Source: Rotaria sordida
Taxonomy: Eukaryota > Rotifera > Eurotatoria > Philodinida > Philodinidae
DNA: 64,000 nucleotides
Reading direction: 5' to 3'
Assembly: GCA_905250125.1 (NCBI GenBank)
Contig: CAJNOL010000110.1
Location: forward strand, 70,800 to 134,799
The notes beneath the pieces were generated by a model. That model was not told the origin of the DNA, searched no databases, and saw only the letters and a program-made list of their open reading frames with translations. Positions 27,762 through 40,212 of the stretch are shown here, one piece after another. The stretch's first letter is position 1. Each line of letters opens with the position of its first letter. The translations under genes and the position numbers were made by a program.

Positions 27762-28378
27762 GTTTATTCATTTTTATATTTTATGTGTCGTAATTTTAAC
27801 AATAAACAAAAAAAACAATAAATTTCTTTGTATATTATTCAAAATTTTAAATATTCAAGAAATTAAGAGGTTATCTAAATTAGTCTTTTTCATATTTATT
27901 TAAACGTAGAACCCATCGGATTGGTCCGGAACCCGACGAGTCTTATTCAAATCTCTGAATTTATCTTTCGATAGAATATAATCTATTCTAATTGTATCAG
28001 AACAAAAAAAAACATAGTTCCGAAACGTCATTCTTCCTCATCATTCCTTCTATTTGTCATTAACGAGAAAACTAACATTTATAGGGCAACTGGAACGATG
28101 AGAGTGTTAGTCTTCTCGTCATTTCTATCCACAGCTCTATCTTTTTCCTTAGTTCTTCATTTCATGCTAAACTTTGCTCGAGTTTATCGTTCACCAATCC
28201 TATCTACAGTAAAATCTCGATGAAAAAAATTTCCAAAATCTACTTTTGATACTATGATAATAGAACATTCTAATTAATGAATTAGTCGAATTCATACCCG
28301 TCTTAAACTTGAATTATCTAACTTAAAGATGTACAATCTTTGGTTTATAAACAATATGATACTCATTGTATTCTAGAT
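27762..28378 (+). other. VMA21-POLR3C spacer
   Basis: 617 bp. AATAAA occurs at 27801-27806. The segment 27915-27940 matches, inverted, a 26-nt stretch in PSMC1 intron 5 (22 of 26 bases). TTCTAG at 28371-28376 is an acceptor-like site two bases before the POLR3C ATG. A retroelement or SINE piece could explain the relatively GC-rich 27905-27940. Confidence 0.4.
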
Positions 28379-30523
28379 ATGACTACACATCATATTCGTT
28401 TAGCATTTGATTTAATGGGAGATTTATTTCCTGATGAAACATCAAAAGAAGTTGCTTCATATCTTAATCGTAAAGGACCACTACCATTTGCTCTTCTTGT
28501 TCGTGATCTTAATATTCCAGCAGTTAATATTGCACGATCTCTAGCAACATTAGCTATACATGATATAATAGAATGTCATGAAGATGCTCGTACAAATTCT
28601 AAACGTATTTTATATGCCTTTAATCTCAAACGAACATTATATATTTTACATTATTCAAAATGTATTCATTGTGCTAGACAATTATATGGTTTTGATGGTG
28701 AATTAATAATTGAAGAACTTTTATTAAATGGTAAACAACGTATGAGTACATTATTAGTTACAGTATATGAACGTTTAATAAAAGCTGGCAAAGATCCTCA
28801 AATTCATAGTTTACAATCTATAAAAGAATCATTTAAATTATTAGTTTCAGCACAATTTTTACAACGTATTACAATAAATGAAACAAAATCAAATATTTCA
28901 ACCGTAGTTGAAGAATCATTAACAAATCTTGTACAAATACCAGAAATAACACAAGAAGGATGGAAATATTTACTATCAAGTCAACAAGATGAATCTAATG
29001 AACCATCAACAAAAAAATTTAAATCAACTAAACTAATATTTGGTGATGAAAAAATTTTTTGGAAAGTTAATTTTCAACGTTTTTTTGCTTATTTACGTGA
29101 TCAAGAACTTATTCAAGCATTTACAAATCGAATAGATCAAGTAAACATCAAAGCAAAAAAAAAAAAAGAAATAAAATTTTATTTTATTCAGTATCATTTT
29201 ACTTTTATTTGTCTTTTTTAGAATGCTGGTGAAATCGTTCGAACAATACTCCGTTTAACTGAAGTAAAACCAAGTCCAGAACGAACTATACCAATATCAT
29301 TCATTGAAGTAAATCATTTTTTTTTATTTCTTGAAAAAAAAACAATTTTTCTTTGTTTACAGATTGCCAAAACAATGGCAACAGCTGGTTTACAAATGAA
29401 TGAAGATTTATTACAAAAATATATAAATCTTATTATGGATGATGTGGTAAGGTTGAATTATAAATTTAATATGATTGAACGTTAAAATTTCTTTAGAATA
29501 ATTGTGTTGTTAAAGTTGGTGATCAAGGAAGAGGAACTTATATTGTAGGTAGGAAAATATTTGATTTTGAATGGTTTTTTTTGTTAATATAAATCAATTG
29601 TTGTTGCTCGATTTTTGTTTGAAGATTTTCAAAAAGCATTGAGTGGATTAACTAAAGCTCATATTCAATCATTTTTAAGAGAAAGATTTGGTTCAAATGC
29701 ATTAAGAATTTATAATATGCTTGAAGAACGTGGATGTTTATCACAAAAACAAGTCGTTAATTCATTTGAATTTTGAATTTTTATTTTTTATTTTTTATTT
29801 TTATTTAGATTGAAGATATGGCTATGATCAATGCAAAAGAAGCACAACAATATGTTTATTCAATGTTTATTGATGGAATGTTAACATTAGAAGTAGATTT
29901 TCTTTTTGTTTGTTTATGATTTTTTTTTATTTTTATTTTTTAATCTAGGAATTATCAAAAGCAAATGATTTTAATCCAACTCGAACATTTTATTTTTTCC
30001 GTGTAAATTTATACAATGGTGTTTTATCATTACTTGATCATTCTTATAAAGTAATATATTAAAAATAACAACAAATAATCTTATTAATTTTTTGTATAAA
30101 ATTTTCTTCTTTTTAAAATAGACAATGTCAAATTTAATGCAAAGACATCAATTTGAAAGAGAACGTCATAGAAAATTAATTGATAAACGTGATAAAGTTG
30201 ATGCTATTATTCATAGTCTTCGAGAACAAAATGGTGAAGAAGAACAAATTAAAGAAGTAGAAGATATTTTATCACCTATGGAAAAAGAACAAATACAAAA
30301 ACTTGATGCTGCTTTTAGAAAGTATATAAATAATAATATTAATTTAAATTTATTTATTATTGAATTATTTCATAGAATTGATCTTGCTCAACTTCAACTT
30401 ACAGAAACAATTCTACTACTTGAAATGTATTTATCAATATCGAACAGTACTGCACCTGTACAGAAAAAAACCGGTAGTAAAGCTGTTGCTGAAAAATTAT
30501 TAGAAACAACAGTACAACGATGA
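28379..30523 (+). CDS. POLR3C: RNA polymerase III subunit RPC3
   Basis: Subunit of the Pol III RPC3-RPC6-RPC7 subcomplex that acts in initiation. Nine exons: 28379-29140, 29222-29308, 29363-29446, 29497-29548, 29625-29752, 29809-29892, 29949-30050, 30122-30321, 30376-30523, giving 548 aa (human is 534). Winged-helix domains are spread along the protein. The best anchors are GELIIEELLLNGK, FWKVNFQRFFAYLRDQ, SFLRERFGSNALRIYNML, MAMINAKEAQQYVYSMF and FNPTRTFYFFRVN, then a coiled-coil C-terminus (RHRKLIDKRDKVDAI) ending in the TETILLLEMY segment. All match human POLR3C in order. Codons before the ATG at 28379 are open for 13 more residues but lie upstream of an acceptor and show no similarity. 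Confidence 0.93.
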
Positions 30524-33500
30524 TTAATAATATAATATGTCATTTGTTGTGTGATGTGAAATGTGAACATATGTTTTTTTCTTCTGATAAATTAAACTTA
30601 TACGAGACAATTAAACTTAACGTGCCTAAATTACTATTTATTATTTATAAGAGAATTCAATTAGTAATGATTTCACTTAACATCGTATAGTATGAAGATG
30701 ACTTTCATCATAATAGTCGAAAGAAATAGAAAACAATTTAGAGTTATGATTGAGATATAAGCCGATATTACGAATGAAATCTTAGCCTTTATATTTGATT
30801 TAATGAATTCATCTTCAATGATCGACAATCCTGTTTACTTATAGTTTGTTTGAATTTGGATATCGGTTTTAAGCTTGCACTCTCTTTCAATTTCTTAGTG
30901 GAAATATGCACTGTCTGATGTGAAAAATTATTTTGTCCAACATTGTACGAATTCAACGTTATAGATGTTTAATTTTTCTTTTTTTTTAATATTTTATAAA
31001 AGTCTCTTTGGTAGTCAAATAAATGAGCATATTGTTTTATCAAGGTGACTACGTCGATTTTATTGATCTATATCTTTTATTATAGTAAGCATGTATAAAC
31101 AAAGAAATTGAAACAAACATGAATGTACAACACAATCTTTGTCTATTTTATTGACATTTTCATTAACTTTGGTCCTCAAATAGTATGTACTAAGACACAT
31201 AAGCTGTTGATCACTGTTCAAGTCATTATCAAATTTTTTATTCCTATTAACTATTCATAAATATCGAAATGATCTATTCAACTATCTCACTGACAAAAAT
31301 TCAGATTCTATTGAAGTCAGTTAGGGCAACACCAAAGTACGAGATTAGCAAAGAATAGTTATTTTCAAAATATTAAAGAAAATATTCACCTTATTTTTCA
31401 GTACTACAAAAGAAGTTCATCTCGTCGATGACTCGTCCTTGAGAGAGAGAAGCAACTCATTATAACCTTAATATAATCTTCTTTGCCTATTTTCCATCGT
31501 CCATCATTTCCAATGTTCATGTAAATAATGTGCTTTTTTTGTGTATAGAGATTTCTACTAATAGTTTTTTTTATTGGATTAGATGATATCAGCTGTTTTT
31601 GATATGGAATTCAAGTGAGCAGATTTTGTAAACATAAAATCTCTGCGCAGTACTGATCCATTTTAATTCATTCTTTTATTGTATTACATATGTTTGTACG
31701 ACTCCATTTGACGATATATTCAGCACCATATCTTTATTGTTACTATTCAATTCATAAGAAAATGATCATCTGCGGCGATGATCAATAAAAGTTTATTTAC
31801 GAATAGTATTTAGATTTGTTCAATATGGCTTGAGAATCGATTGAAATGGATGTATTGATTTCTCTCTGTTTCAACGAAGATGTTTCTAAAATATATTTCT
31901 ATTCGTATGAAACTTCCGTAAGCCAAGACAGCAGTAATATATCAAGGCATTAGACTTTATTCGTCGATGCACATATTATTTTTAATTATGTTACATTTCG
32001 TATCAGTACTTGTAAAGACAAGTTATAGATTGTATCTTATTTTGATTACATGACAGTCGCATTGCAGTGCGAAGCAGAGCATTTCTGTAGCTGGTCGCGT
32101 ACGCATTCGACCTTCATACTTTGCGTGTTTTGTGTTATAGCCAAGTTTGTACTTTGTATCACGGTATTCTAGAGAACGATAAGTTGCTAGAAATTCGTTC
32201 GAATTATGTCAGGGAGATTCCTGTCTCCAGATGGTACAAAGCTTTTTGAATCTTCAATATGAGTTTTCGTTCAACTACAATATACCGAACGATTCGAATT
32301 CACTAAACAAGTACAAAAGATGATATCCAGCCTAGAGACAATGAAAGCTTCTTTTCATCGATGTTTCATTTGATATTTATATTTTTTTTCTTGTTATCTC
32401 TAAATAAAAAGAACTGCAGTGATGTAAGAGAAATACAGTTTTATCTAAGGAACTAACGAGGGAACCTAACGAGGAAACCTAACGAGGTGTCCAACGAGTT
32501 TAGGCTTCATCTTTTGGCCGTAATTAGGTCTGGATGAGATATGAAAAAGCTGTAAAGGATTTGAGTCCTCACGGCTTTGCTCCCAATATATCGAATTTTT
32601 AAGAAATGTTTCTCATAGGATCCAAGATTTTCAGCAAAATCAATTATCGAATTTTGATTTGAAACTTTGTTTATATCAACTTCTCAAGTTGACTGGGTTG
32701 TGTACAAAATTTCAGAATTTTCTAACGCAGTCTTTAAGAAATATGAATGTTTCAAAATATAGGTCGTTATTACAGATATTGTACGAAACATGAATATGTT
32801 TGAAATATTCATATTTCTTAAAGACTGCGTTAGAAAAGTCTGAAATTTTGTATACAACCTAGCCTACTTGCGAGGTTGATATAAACAAAGTTTCAGGTCA
32901 AAATTCGATAATACGATTTTGCTGAAAATCTTGGATCCTATAAGAAACATTTTTTAAAAATTCGATATCTCGGGAACAAAGCCATGAGGGCTCAAATCCT
33001 TTACAGCTTTTTCATATCTCATCAAGGTTTACGTATAGCCAAAAGATGAAGCCTAAACCAATTGGAGACCTCATCAGGTTTCTTCGTAAGTTAACTCTTT
33101 TTTCTAATCGAAAGGAAGCATATATAGATAAGTCGAGAAGTTCTAGAGGCCAATAGGGCTTCTCAATATAATTTCTCGATAAAATAGACATAATCTATTC
33201 CTAAGAGAATGATGTTTTATTTTCATACGTACTTAGCAATTCTTTATTGTTAATATTCTATGTTAAACTTTTATTTCTAACGATCTTATTGTGTAGGGAA
33301 GGAGGAAGAGATATCATCGTATATCACAGCCCGTCAGATGGCTTCACAATCTGATACAGGAAGATTTTTTGTGCATCCTATGGTGAAAGCACTGTAGTAA
33401 TCGGGAAACTAGCTATGTACGTAGGTTCCTGTCGTCATTATTCTACGTTATATCCACATTCATTACCCTACCAGTCCGACATGGTCCGCTCTGCGTATGC

Positions 33501-33629
33501 TCATTTCAGGCTTACCGGGAGTCTCCCTGGTTGTGCCTGCGAGTACATGATAATGAGCCGAGAATAGATGGCAAGAGAAGCGAGTAGCAATCAAAACCAA
33601 TTTATTGCACAAGCAAGAAAAACACAAAT
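30524..33629. other. Gene-free spacer with one foldback element
   Basis: About 3.1 kb between convergent genes. Apart from the foldback at 32462-33094 I see no coding signal. The stretch 33300-33570 is noticeably less AT-rich than the rest (for example AGTCCGACATGGTCCGC and GGCTTACCGGGAGTCTCC) and could be a piece of a mobile element, but no ends were found. Confidence 0.5.
32462..33094. repeat. Foldback element with about 300-bp arms
   Basis: Left arm about 32462-32758 and right arm about 32797-33094 are inverted copies around a loop of about 40 bp. Shared landmarks include TTTAGGCTTCATCTTTTGGC, GAAAAAGCTGTAAAGGATTT, AGATTTTCAGCAAAATC and TCTTTAAGAAATATGAAT. At the left tip the short unit CCTAACGAGGAAA is repeated in tandem. 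No open frame was found. The long hairpin suggests a non-autonomous foldback element. Confidence 0.8.
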
Positions 33630-36600
33630 TTACATCTTCTTTTTGATAGAGTTAATATTATCTATCGTTGTTTTAATTGTAGGATGCTTTGGTGGAAGTG
33701 ATTTTTGTTCGATGGCAAGTGTCTTTTCTAGATATGCAAGTGCTATTGAGTAGTCACCCATGGCATTATACACTCCACCAATGTTGTTATAGGAAATAGC
33801 CAAATCAGAATGGTTTGGAGGCAGAGTTTTTACTTTTATTTGATGTGCTTTTTCGTAAAATTCAAGTGCTTTCGAGTAGTCACCCATTCTGTAATACACC
33901 GAACCGATGTTACTGTAGGAAGCGGCCAAATCGAGATGATATGGAGACAGAGCTTTTTCTCTTACTTTCAGTGCTTTTTCGTAAAACTCAAGTGCTTTCG
34001 AATAGTCACCCATGGCGTTATACACTTGACCAATGTTGCTGTAGGAAGTAGCCAAATTGGGATGATAAGAAGGCACAGCTTGTTTCGTAATTTCCAGATC
34101 TTTCTGGTAAAATTGAAGTGCTTTCGAGTAGTGCCCCATGCCGTAGTACGCTATACCGATGTTGTTATAGAAAGTAGCCAAATCGAGATGATTTGGAGGC
34201 AGAGCTTTTTCAACTATTTTATATGCTTTTTCGTGAAATTCAAGCGCTTTTGAGTAATCACCCATGTCGTTATACACTTGACCGATATTACTGCAGGAAG
34301 CAGCCAAATCGAGATGAGTCGGAGGCAGACTTTTTTCTTTTATTTTATGTGCTTTTTCGTAAAATCCAAGTGCTTTCGAGTAGTCGCCCATTTTGTAATA
34401 CATCGAACCGATGTTACTGTAGGAAGTGGCCAAATCGAGATGATATGGAGACAGAGCTTTTTCTCTTACTTTCAGTGCTTTTTCGTAAAACCCAAATGCT
34501 TTCGAGTAGTCACCCATGGCGTCACACACTTGACCAATGTTGCTGTAGGAAGTAGCCAAATCAGGATGATAAGGAGGGAGAGCTTGTTTTGTGATTTCCA
34601 GGTCTTTTTCGTAAAACTGGAGCGCTATCGAGTAGTGACCCGTGCCGTAATATGCTATACCGATGTTGCTGTGGAAAGTAGCCAAATCGGGATGATTTGG
34701 AGGCAGAGCTTTTTCAGCTATTTTATGTGCTTTTTTGTGAAAGTCAAGTGCTTTTGAGTAGTCACCCATGTCGTTATACACTTGACCGATGTTACTGTAG
34801 GAAGTAGCCAAATCGAGATGAGTCGGAGGCAGAGTTTTTTCTTTTATTTGATATGCTTTTTCGTAAAATCCAAGTGCTTTCGAGTAATCATCCATGCTAT
34901 AATACACTGAACCGATGTTGCTGTATAAAGCAGCTAATGAAGGATGAGTCGGAGGCAGAACTTTTTCTTGTATTCTATGTGTTTTTTCGTAAAATTCAAG
35001 CGCCTTCGAGTAATCACCCATGCCGTAATAGGCTATACCGATGCTATTGTAGGAAGTAGCCAAATCGGGATGAGTCGGAGGTAGAACTTTCTCTTTTATT
35101 TTATGTGCTTTTTCGTAAAACTCGAGTGCTTTCGAGTAATCACCCATGTTGTTATACGCAAGACCAATGTTGTGGTAGGAAGTAACCAAATCGGGATGAT
35201 TCGGAGACCGAGCTTTTTCGTAGATTTTTTGTGCTTTTTCATAAAATCTAAGTGCTTTCGAGTAGTCACCCATGTTATTATAAGTTTGACCAATGTTGTG
35301 ATAGGAAGTAGCCAAATCGGGATGAGTTGCCAGCAGAGCTTTTTCTTTTATTTTGAGTTCTTTGTTGTGAAATTCTAGTGCTTTCGCATAGTCACCCATG
35401 CCGTTATATACTTCACCGATGTTGCTGTAGGAAGTGGCCAAATCGAGATGATATGGAGGTAGAGCTTTTTCAGCTATTTTATGTGCTTTTCCGTAAAATT
35501 CAAGTGCTTTCGAGTAGTCACTCATATTCTTATACACTTCACCGATATTGTTGTAGGTAGAAGCCAACGAGGGATGAGTCGGAGGTAGATTTTTTTCTCT
35601 TATTTTCAGTGCTTTTTCGTAAAACACAAGTGCCTTCGAGTAGTCACCCATGGCATTATACACCGAAGCGATGTTGTTAGAATGAGTAGCTAAATCGACA
35701 TGATCTTTCGGTGGAGGTTTTCGGTCGATTTCGAGTTTTTTTTCGAAAAGTGAAGCTGCTTCCTTGTATTTTCGTTGGCCGTATTTCACGTGTGCAAGCT
35801 GCTGATAGATATGTTTTCTATTATTGTTGTCAGATGTCTGTTCTAGTAGTGCGATATACAGTTCTTCGGCCTTATCAAATTGACCTGTTTTGAGCAGTAA
35901 TTTACCCAATCGATCCCATCCAGTGCCGTCGACTTCTTCTCGTATACGGTCAGTTAATTGACGGAGTTGTTTGTCGTTATCTGATGTTAGTTTAAGGTCA
36001 ACTTCGTAAAGTTGACAATTATTGTCAATTTTTCGAATGTCGCCAATTCGAAAAACTGTATGCATGAAGAAGAGAATTTCCTCTTCATCCTTGAAATAGC
36101 TTACCTGCTCGATGGAGGCGAACGGAGTCGATGATACACTGAGATCAATGGTCATTTGGAAAAGAATACCGACCGTATCGTTTGTTCCTAAGGCATCTTT
36201 TGCGAAGTCGAAGGAGACATTTCGATTTTTACTGGCGGATAACAAATTATTGAATGACATAAGTCCACCTTTGTTTTTGATGAGTTTTTGGAAGTCTGTT
36301 GTTAATAATCCCTGCCCCCGAAAAACTGTAAAGGTCTTTCCATGATATTGACTGATCTGTTTTTTGTGTAAAGTTTCGATTTGCCGATGTACATCACAAA
36401 GAAAGAAACCCATTCTGACAATGAGGTCACCATCAAGCATTCGTAATGCTCGATTCAGCATTTTGTGTGCAAAGCATTGGCGTGTATACCATGAGATAGC
36501 CAATGTTGGATGATAAGTGCGTTGAAATTTATCAATAAGTTTGATTTCTTTGATATTGCCTTGATATTCTTCTTGGCAAAACTTGACCAAATCTTGGATT

Positions 36601-37130
36601 GCTTGTTGACTGTGTTTCATTTCAAGGAGGATTTCGTTGAATATTTGTGAGTACATGAAGGAAAGTTCTAGTTTATTGAGATTTTCGCTAGAACTTCCTT
36701 CATTGACATCGATAATACTGATCATTGTACTATTTTGATTGCATTGCTTGACAGCTATTTGCAATGCTTGGCATATGGACTTGATCGATTTGTGGACACC
36801 CTTAATTTTTGTCCAATCTTTAGTCCATGCTTTATGAAGTTGCTTGTTGGGACAATGAATGTATATGGCATCTAATTTTAGCATATCATGAATGTCTGGT
36901 ACGAGATGTTGTCCAAGTGCACCAGAGGAGATAACGAATGATGTCTCCTTCTTATTTTTATTGAGCCATTCAATACATTCTTCTGTCGTGCTACAAATAT
37001 TCACTTGATTGACGACAGCGCGCAGTTGTGCGAGTGTATGTTGACAATCTTCATTTGCCATGTCAATATTTCCATCGACCCAGATGACCACGTAGTTTTC
37101 AACTATGCGTCGTCTTCGTTGTCGATTCAT
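33630..37130 (-). CDS. ADP-ribosyltransferase-TPR fusion protein
   Basis: Intronless 1166-aa gene. Residues 1-150 form an alpha/beta-like region (VIWVDGNID ... TSFVISSGALGQHLVPDI) that I do not recognise. Residues about 180-400 form a mono-ADP-ribosyltransferase domain of the R-S-E class: Arg in TVFRGQGLLT, the Ser-box region MSFNNLLSASKN, and YFKDEEEILFF with the ExE motif intact. About 17 TPRs follow to the C-terminus; 16 are close 42-residue kinesin-light-chain-type copies (core SNIGxVYNxMGDYSKALEFYEKA). Fusions of this kind are common in bdelloid rotifers; the target and partners are unknown. Base composition is clearly richer in G/C than the flanking genes and uses C/G-ending codons freely, which fits a separate origin or recent expansion. 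A TATA-like run (TATAAATATAAAAG on the coding strand) lies at about 37205-37220. Confidence 0.88.
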   Translation of the reverse strand: MNRQRRRRIVENYVVIWVDGNIDMANEDCQHTLAQLRAVVNQVNICSTTEECIEWLNKNKKETSFVISSGALGQHLVPDIHDMLKLDAIYIHCPNKQLHKAWTKDWTKIKGVHKSIKSICQALQIAVKQCNQNSTMISIIDVNEGSSSENLNKLELSFMYSQIFNEILLEMKHSQQAIQDLVKFCQEEYQGNIKEIKLIDKFQRTYHPTLAISWYTRQCFAHKMLNRALRMLDGDLIVRMGFFLCDVHRQIETLHKKQISQYHGKTFTVFRGQGLLTTDFQKLIKNKGGLMSFNNLLSASKNRNVSFDFAKDALGTNDTVGILFQMTIDLSVSSTPFASIEQVSYFKDEEEILFFMHTVFRIGDIRKIDNNCQLYEVDLKLTSDNDKQLRQLTDRIREEVDGTGWDRLGKLLLKTGQFDKAEELYIALLEQTSDNNNRKHIYQQLAHVKYGQRKYKEAASLFEKKLEIDRKPPPKDHVDLATHSNNIASVYNAMGDYSKALVFYEKALKIREKNLPPTHPSLASTYNNIGEVYKNMSDYSKALEFYGKAHKIAEKALPPYHLDLATSYSNIGEVYNGMGDYAKALEFHNKELKIKEKALLATHPDLATSYHNIGQTYNNMGDYSKALRFYEKAQKIYEKARSPNHPDLVTSYHNIGLAYNNMGDYSKALEFYEKAHKIKEKVLPPTHPDLATSYNSIGIAYYGMGDYSKALEFYEKTHRIQEKVLPPTHPSLAALYSNIGSVYYSMDDYSKALGFYEKAYQIKEKTLPPTHLDLATSYSNIGQVYNDMGDYSKALDFHKKAHKIAEKALPPNHPDLATFHSNIGIAYYGTGHYSIALQFYEKDLEITKQALPPYHPDLATSYSNIGQVCDAMGDYSKAFGFYEKALKVREKALSPYHLDLATSYSNIGSMYYKMGDYSKALGFYEKAHKIKEKSLPPTHLDLAASCSNIGQVYNDMGDYSKALEFHEKAYKIVEKALPPNHLDLATFYNNIGIAYYGMGHYSKALQFYQKDLEITKQAVPSYHPNLATSYSNIGQVYNAMGDYSKALEFYEKALKVREKALSPYHLDLAASYSNIGSVYYRMGDYSKALEFYEKAHQIKVKTLPPNHSDLAISYNNIGGVYNAMGDYSIALAYLEKTLAIEQKSLPPKHPTIKTTIDNINSIKKKM
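33926..34933 (-). repeat. Tandem duplication of a four-TPR block (504 bp each)
   Basis: TPRs 7-10 (34430-34933) and 11-14 (33926-34429) agree repeat by repeat: GSxYY-type, GQVYNDMGD-type, GIAYYG-type with DLEITKQA, and GQV-type with KVREKALSPYH. TPR 15 (GSVYYRMGD) begins a third unit. The period is exactly 504 bp. Confidence 0.85.
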
Positions 37131-40100
37131 TTTTAATGTAATGTTTGCTGTTCGATCTGTAATCGTGTATTGTGAAAATAAATTGCTGTTTGGGCAGAGT
37201 TTACCTTTTATATTTATATATTAGATACACGTTATTTTTTTTCTAGATTCACTTATGACGTCAAATGTGAATATTTTGTTTTTTTCGTTGACACTCATGG
37301 ATAATCTCTACCTAGTTTTAATTGAAAATATGCTTGTCAAAAACAGTTTAAAGGAAAAAAAACAATAACGTCATTAATTTTATGATTATTTTTCTTCTGA
37401 CTTTCGTTTACGTTTCATGTGAACCGTGACTTAAGTTTCATTGCATTAGATAGCTTATCTCACACGTCGTATATTTTTCTTTGATTCTTTCAAAAAAAAC
37501 AATTTTTTTCTCTTTCTGACAAGAACGAAAAAAACAACAAGAACATCGTCCGTTTGATTTTTTTCATTATGCATATGATTGTCATACTGATAATGTGAAC
37601 GAAAAGACACATCATTTTAATTTTAATTGAGACAACAATCAAACAACGATTTCTACTTGCCAAATATGCTGCTGATCATTCATCAATGACTAAATTAAAA
37701 CAACCGTTCTCATTGTGCTTAACCATCAGTGATATGTACGTGTTCCATGGCAATCAGAGTAGTGATGATATGCATAATTGGAGTTTGAAAATAATGAAAG
37801 ACCGAAGTATCTATCGTCAATTTGAAAATGAATGAAACACTTGAATGAACGCCTTACAAATTGATATAACAAGCAAGCAAAAGCTTTATATCTATTATTA
37901 TCCAAATTTCATCTACAAACCCACGCAAACTGCTACTGAATAGGTTTTCCAAAATTTTGAGCTGCCTAATTGCAGTTATGAACTTTAGTCGTACCATATA
38001 CGAGTAAACAGTTCTAGTTCTATTTCGAATCAATATTCGGAACAAAACTAGACATTGTTTTCTTCTGTGTTTCGATAGACTACTCGTTACTTGAATAAAA
38101 GTTATGAGTGACAAAGAATTTATAGTTTGCTTTTGACTGTTGTGGTCATATGTGAATACAAAAGTTCCGTTTTCATTCGACTTCGTACTAGAAAAGTGCT
38201 GCTATATTAATGTTTTTTTCTCTCAATGACACCAATATCATTGTGAGAGCATATAAGTGAAACTAGCAGAATGAATATATCATCACTCACAATCTTGCTA
38301 AAGTGATTTTTGATTTATATCCGTTCGAAATATGTGTATAATAAAAAGAAATTTTGCTGTCTTGTGATATATTAACTACTCTTCTTTCATTAATTTTTAC
38401 GATTCGTGAAGAAATAATATTCAAATTTTATTTGTTCACATTTAAGATTCACAAAATTTTAACGTGCATCACAATGACAATGAGAAAAACGCCTGCCCTA
38501 TGTAAATATGTGTGATTAGAACTATGGACCAACCTAGTTTTTTAAAAAGTTCAAATCAAAACGATTTCGGTTTGGTTCTGTTAGAACCCGAATTAGTCCT
38601 ATCTCTGGCATCCGGACTATAATAGAATGATATCTCTTGATAAATCTTCTTTTTCCTCTTATTCTATAGAAGAAAAAGTGATGCGCGTGCATCTAGTTAT
38701 TTTTTATATCAGCCGCTAAATGTTGCAGAAAAAGAACATACGTAAGCATTTCACATGTTCAGTTCAGTAATAATTATTCAGTTTTTTTTATATATTTTAT
38801 TAATTTAAAGTGTAAAACACAATTTTTAAAAAGTTTTTCTAAAACAATCTGTTGTACAAACTTCACATTCTAGATAATAGATTAATATAGATAGATCTTC
38901 TTTGTTATTACTTAAAATGAATGACATAATTAATATTGTCGAGTACAAATTACATTTTGTCATTTTTTTTTAATCTATATTGATAACGATAATTTTTTTA
39001 TTCATTAATACTAAAAATGGTTTCATATTGTATGAAAAGTAAATGAGATCTAGACAAAAGAAAAGCAAGAATTTTTATTCATTGCTTAATAATGAACGAA
39101 TGTCTCTTTCTTTCGATAGTTTCTCTTGTTCTCTGAAAAGTTAATTAACAAGTCGTCAAAGAATCTATTCGATTGGCATGATGAACAAATAACAGTACTG
39201 ATTGTCATTGAATCTATGCAAAGGCACTGTAAGAGATAAGCTTTCATCAAAAGAGATAACACAAAATCTGCACTGTAGTATAGGCAAAATAATCATATTT
39301 TTATATCTGATGAGTTCAGTTGTTGTTACTTGCTAAATTAGTGGTATATAAAGCATCATCAATTATGCTTATAAAATATTGGCATGAAGAATAAATTTTG
39401 TTGATCGAAACCTACAAACTTGAACATGAGAATCAATCGATAAATAATTATCGTACTTAACGATTTTTTGCAATACTATAAAAAACTAACAACTTTTCAC
39501 GTACATGGTTCTCTTGGTTCTTTGCTTCAATATTTCTTCTGTGAATCATGTGACACGATTGAATTCATATGTTGTGTGTACTTCTGATATTAATATGACA
39601 ATTCACAATTATTTGTATTTTATTAGTTTATATGAAAATGTCGCTCCGGTACCGAACAAGAAAGTTCTTATTCAGCACATGTTTTCGTCCTTGCGACTGT
39701 TTTTGATCCGTAGATCATATTTACCTTCGTTGAAGTTTATAATAAGCAACTTTTCTTGTTAATTATTGAGGCACGACATCGTTTTTGTCTGAACACATAG
39801 TATTTTGCGCTAAAGGCTAATCAAAATGAAATGTGTATAGACAGAACAGATATGTAGAACAAGACAAACAAAGCAATTCGCGCGAAGCAAATTATGCATT
39901 CTTGAAATCACTGTTAAATGTCAAGAGCAATAATTTATTTGAAACTTTGCTCTAACATTTTTTATTGCCTTCAAATGAACAAATAAAAACTGAAAATAGA
40001 TAATATTTAGATGAATTGATAGATAAATTCATTACATCAAAATATAAAATAGAATTTTAAAATACATAAGTCATCAATGGGAACAGTCTCAACTGTGCAC

Positions 40101-40212
40101 ACCATTAATTTGTAATGAACGAAATTCAAATGAGTAAATTAAATAAATAAGACAAATATTTATAAACTACTTTCTATTTAGAAAACTATTTTTCTCAAAA
40201 AATTATCATTTT
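37131..40212. other. Gene-free spacer between two minus-strand genes
   Basis: About 3.1 kb. The first 100 bp hold the likely promoter of the ART-TPR gene. Frames at 37854-38114 and 39505-39762 use codons unlike the local genes and have no recognisable content. A hAT-like end motif (CCTATCTCTG) occurs at about 38599-38608, with no partner found. Confidence 0.45.

Noticed and set aside
33810-35560. Several plus-strand open frames of 60-159 codons
   Set aside because: They are antisense reflections of the TPR array on the minus strand and repeat with its 126-bp period.
39505-39762. 85-codon plus-strand frame starting with a signal-like hydrophobic stretch
   Set aside because: Rich in TTG, CCG and AAC codons unlike the local genes; no family resemblance and no flanking exons.
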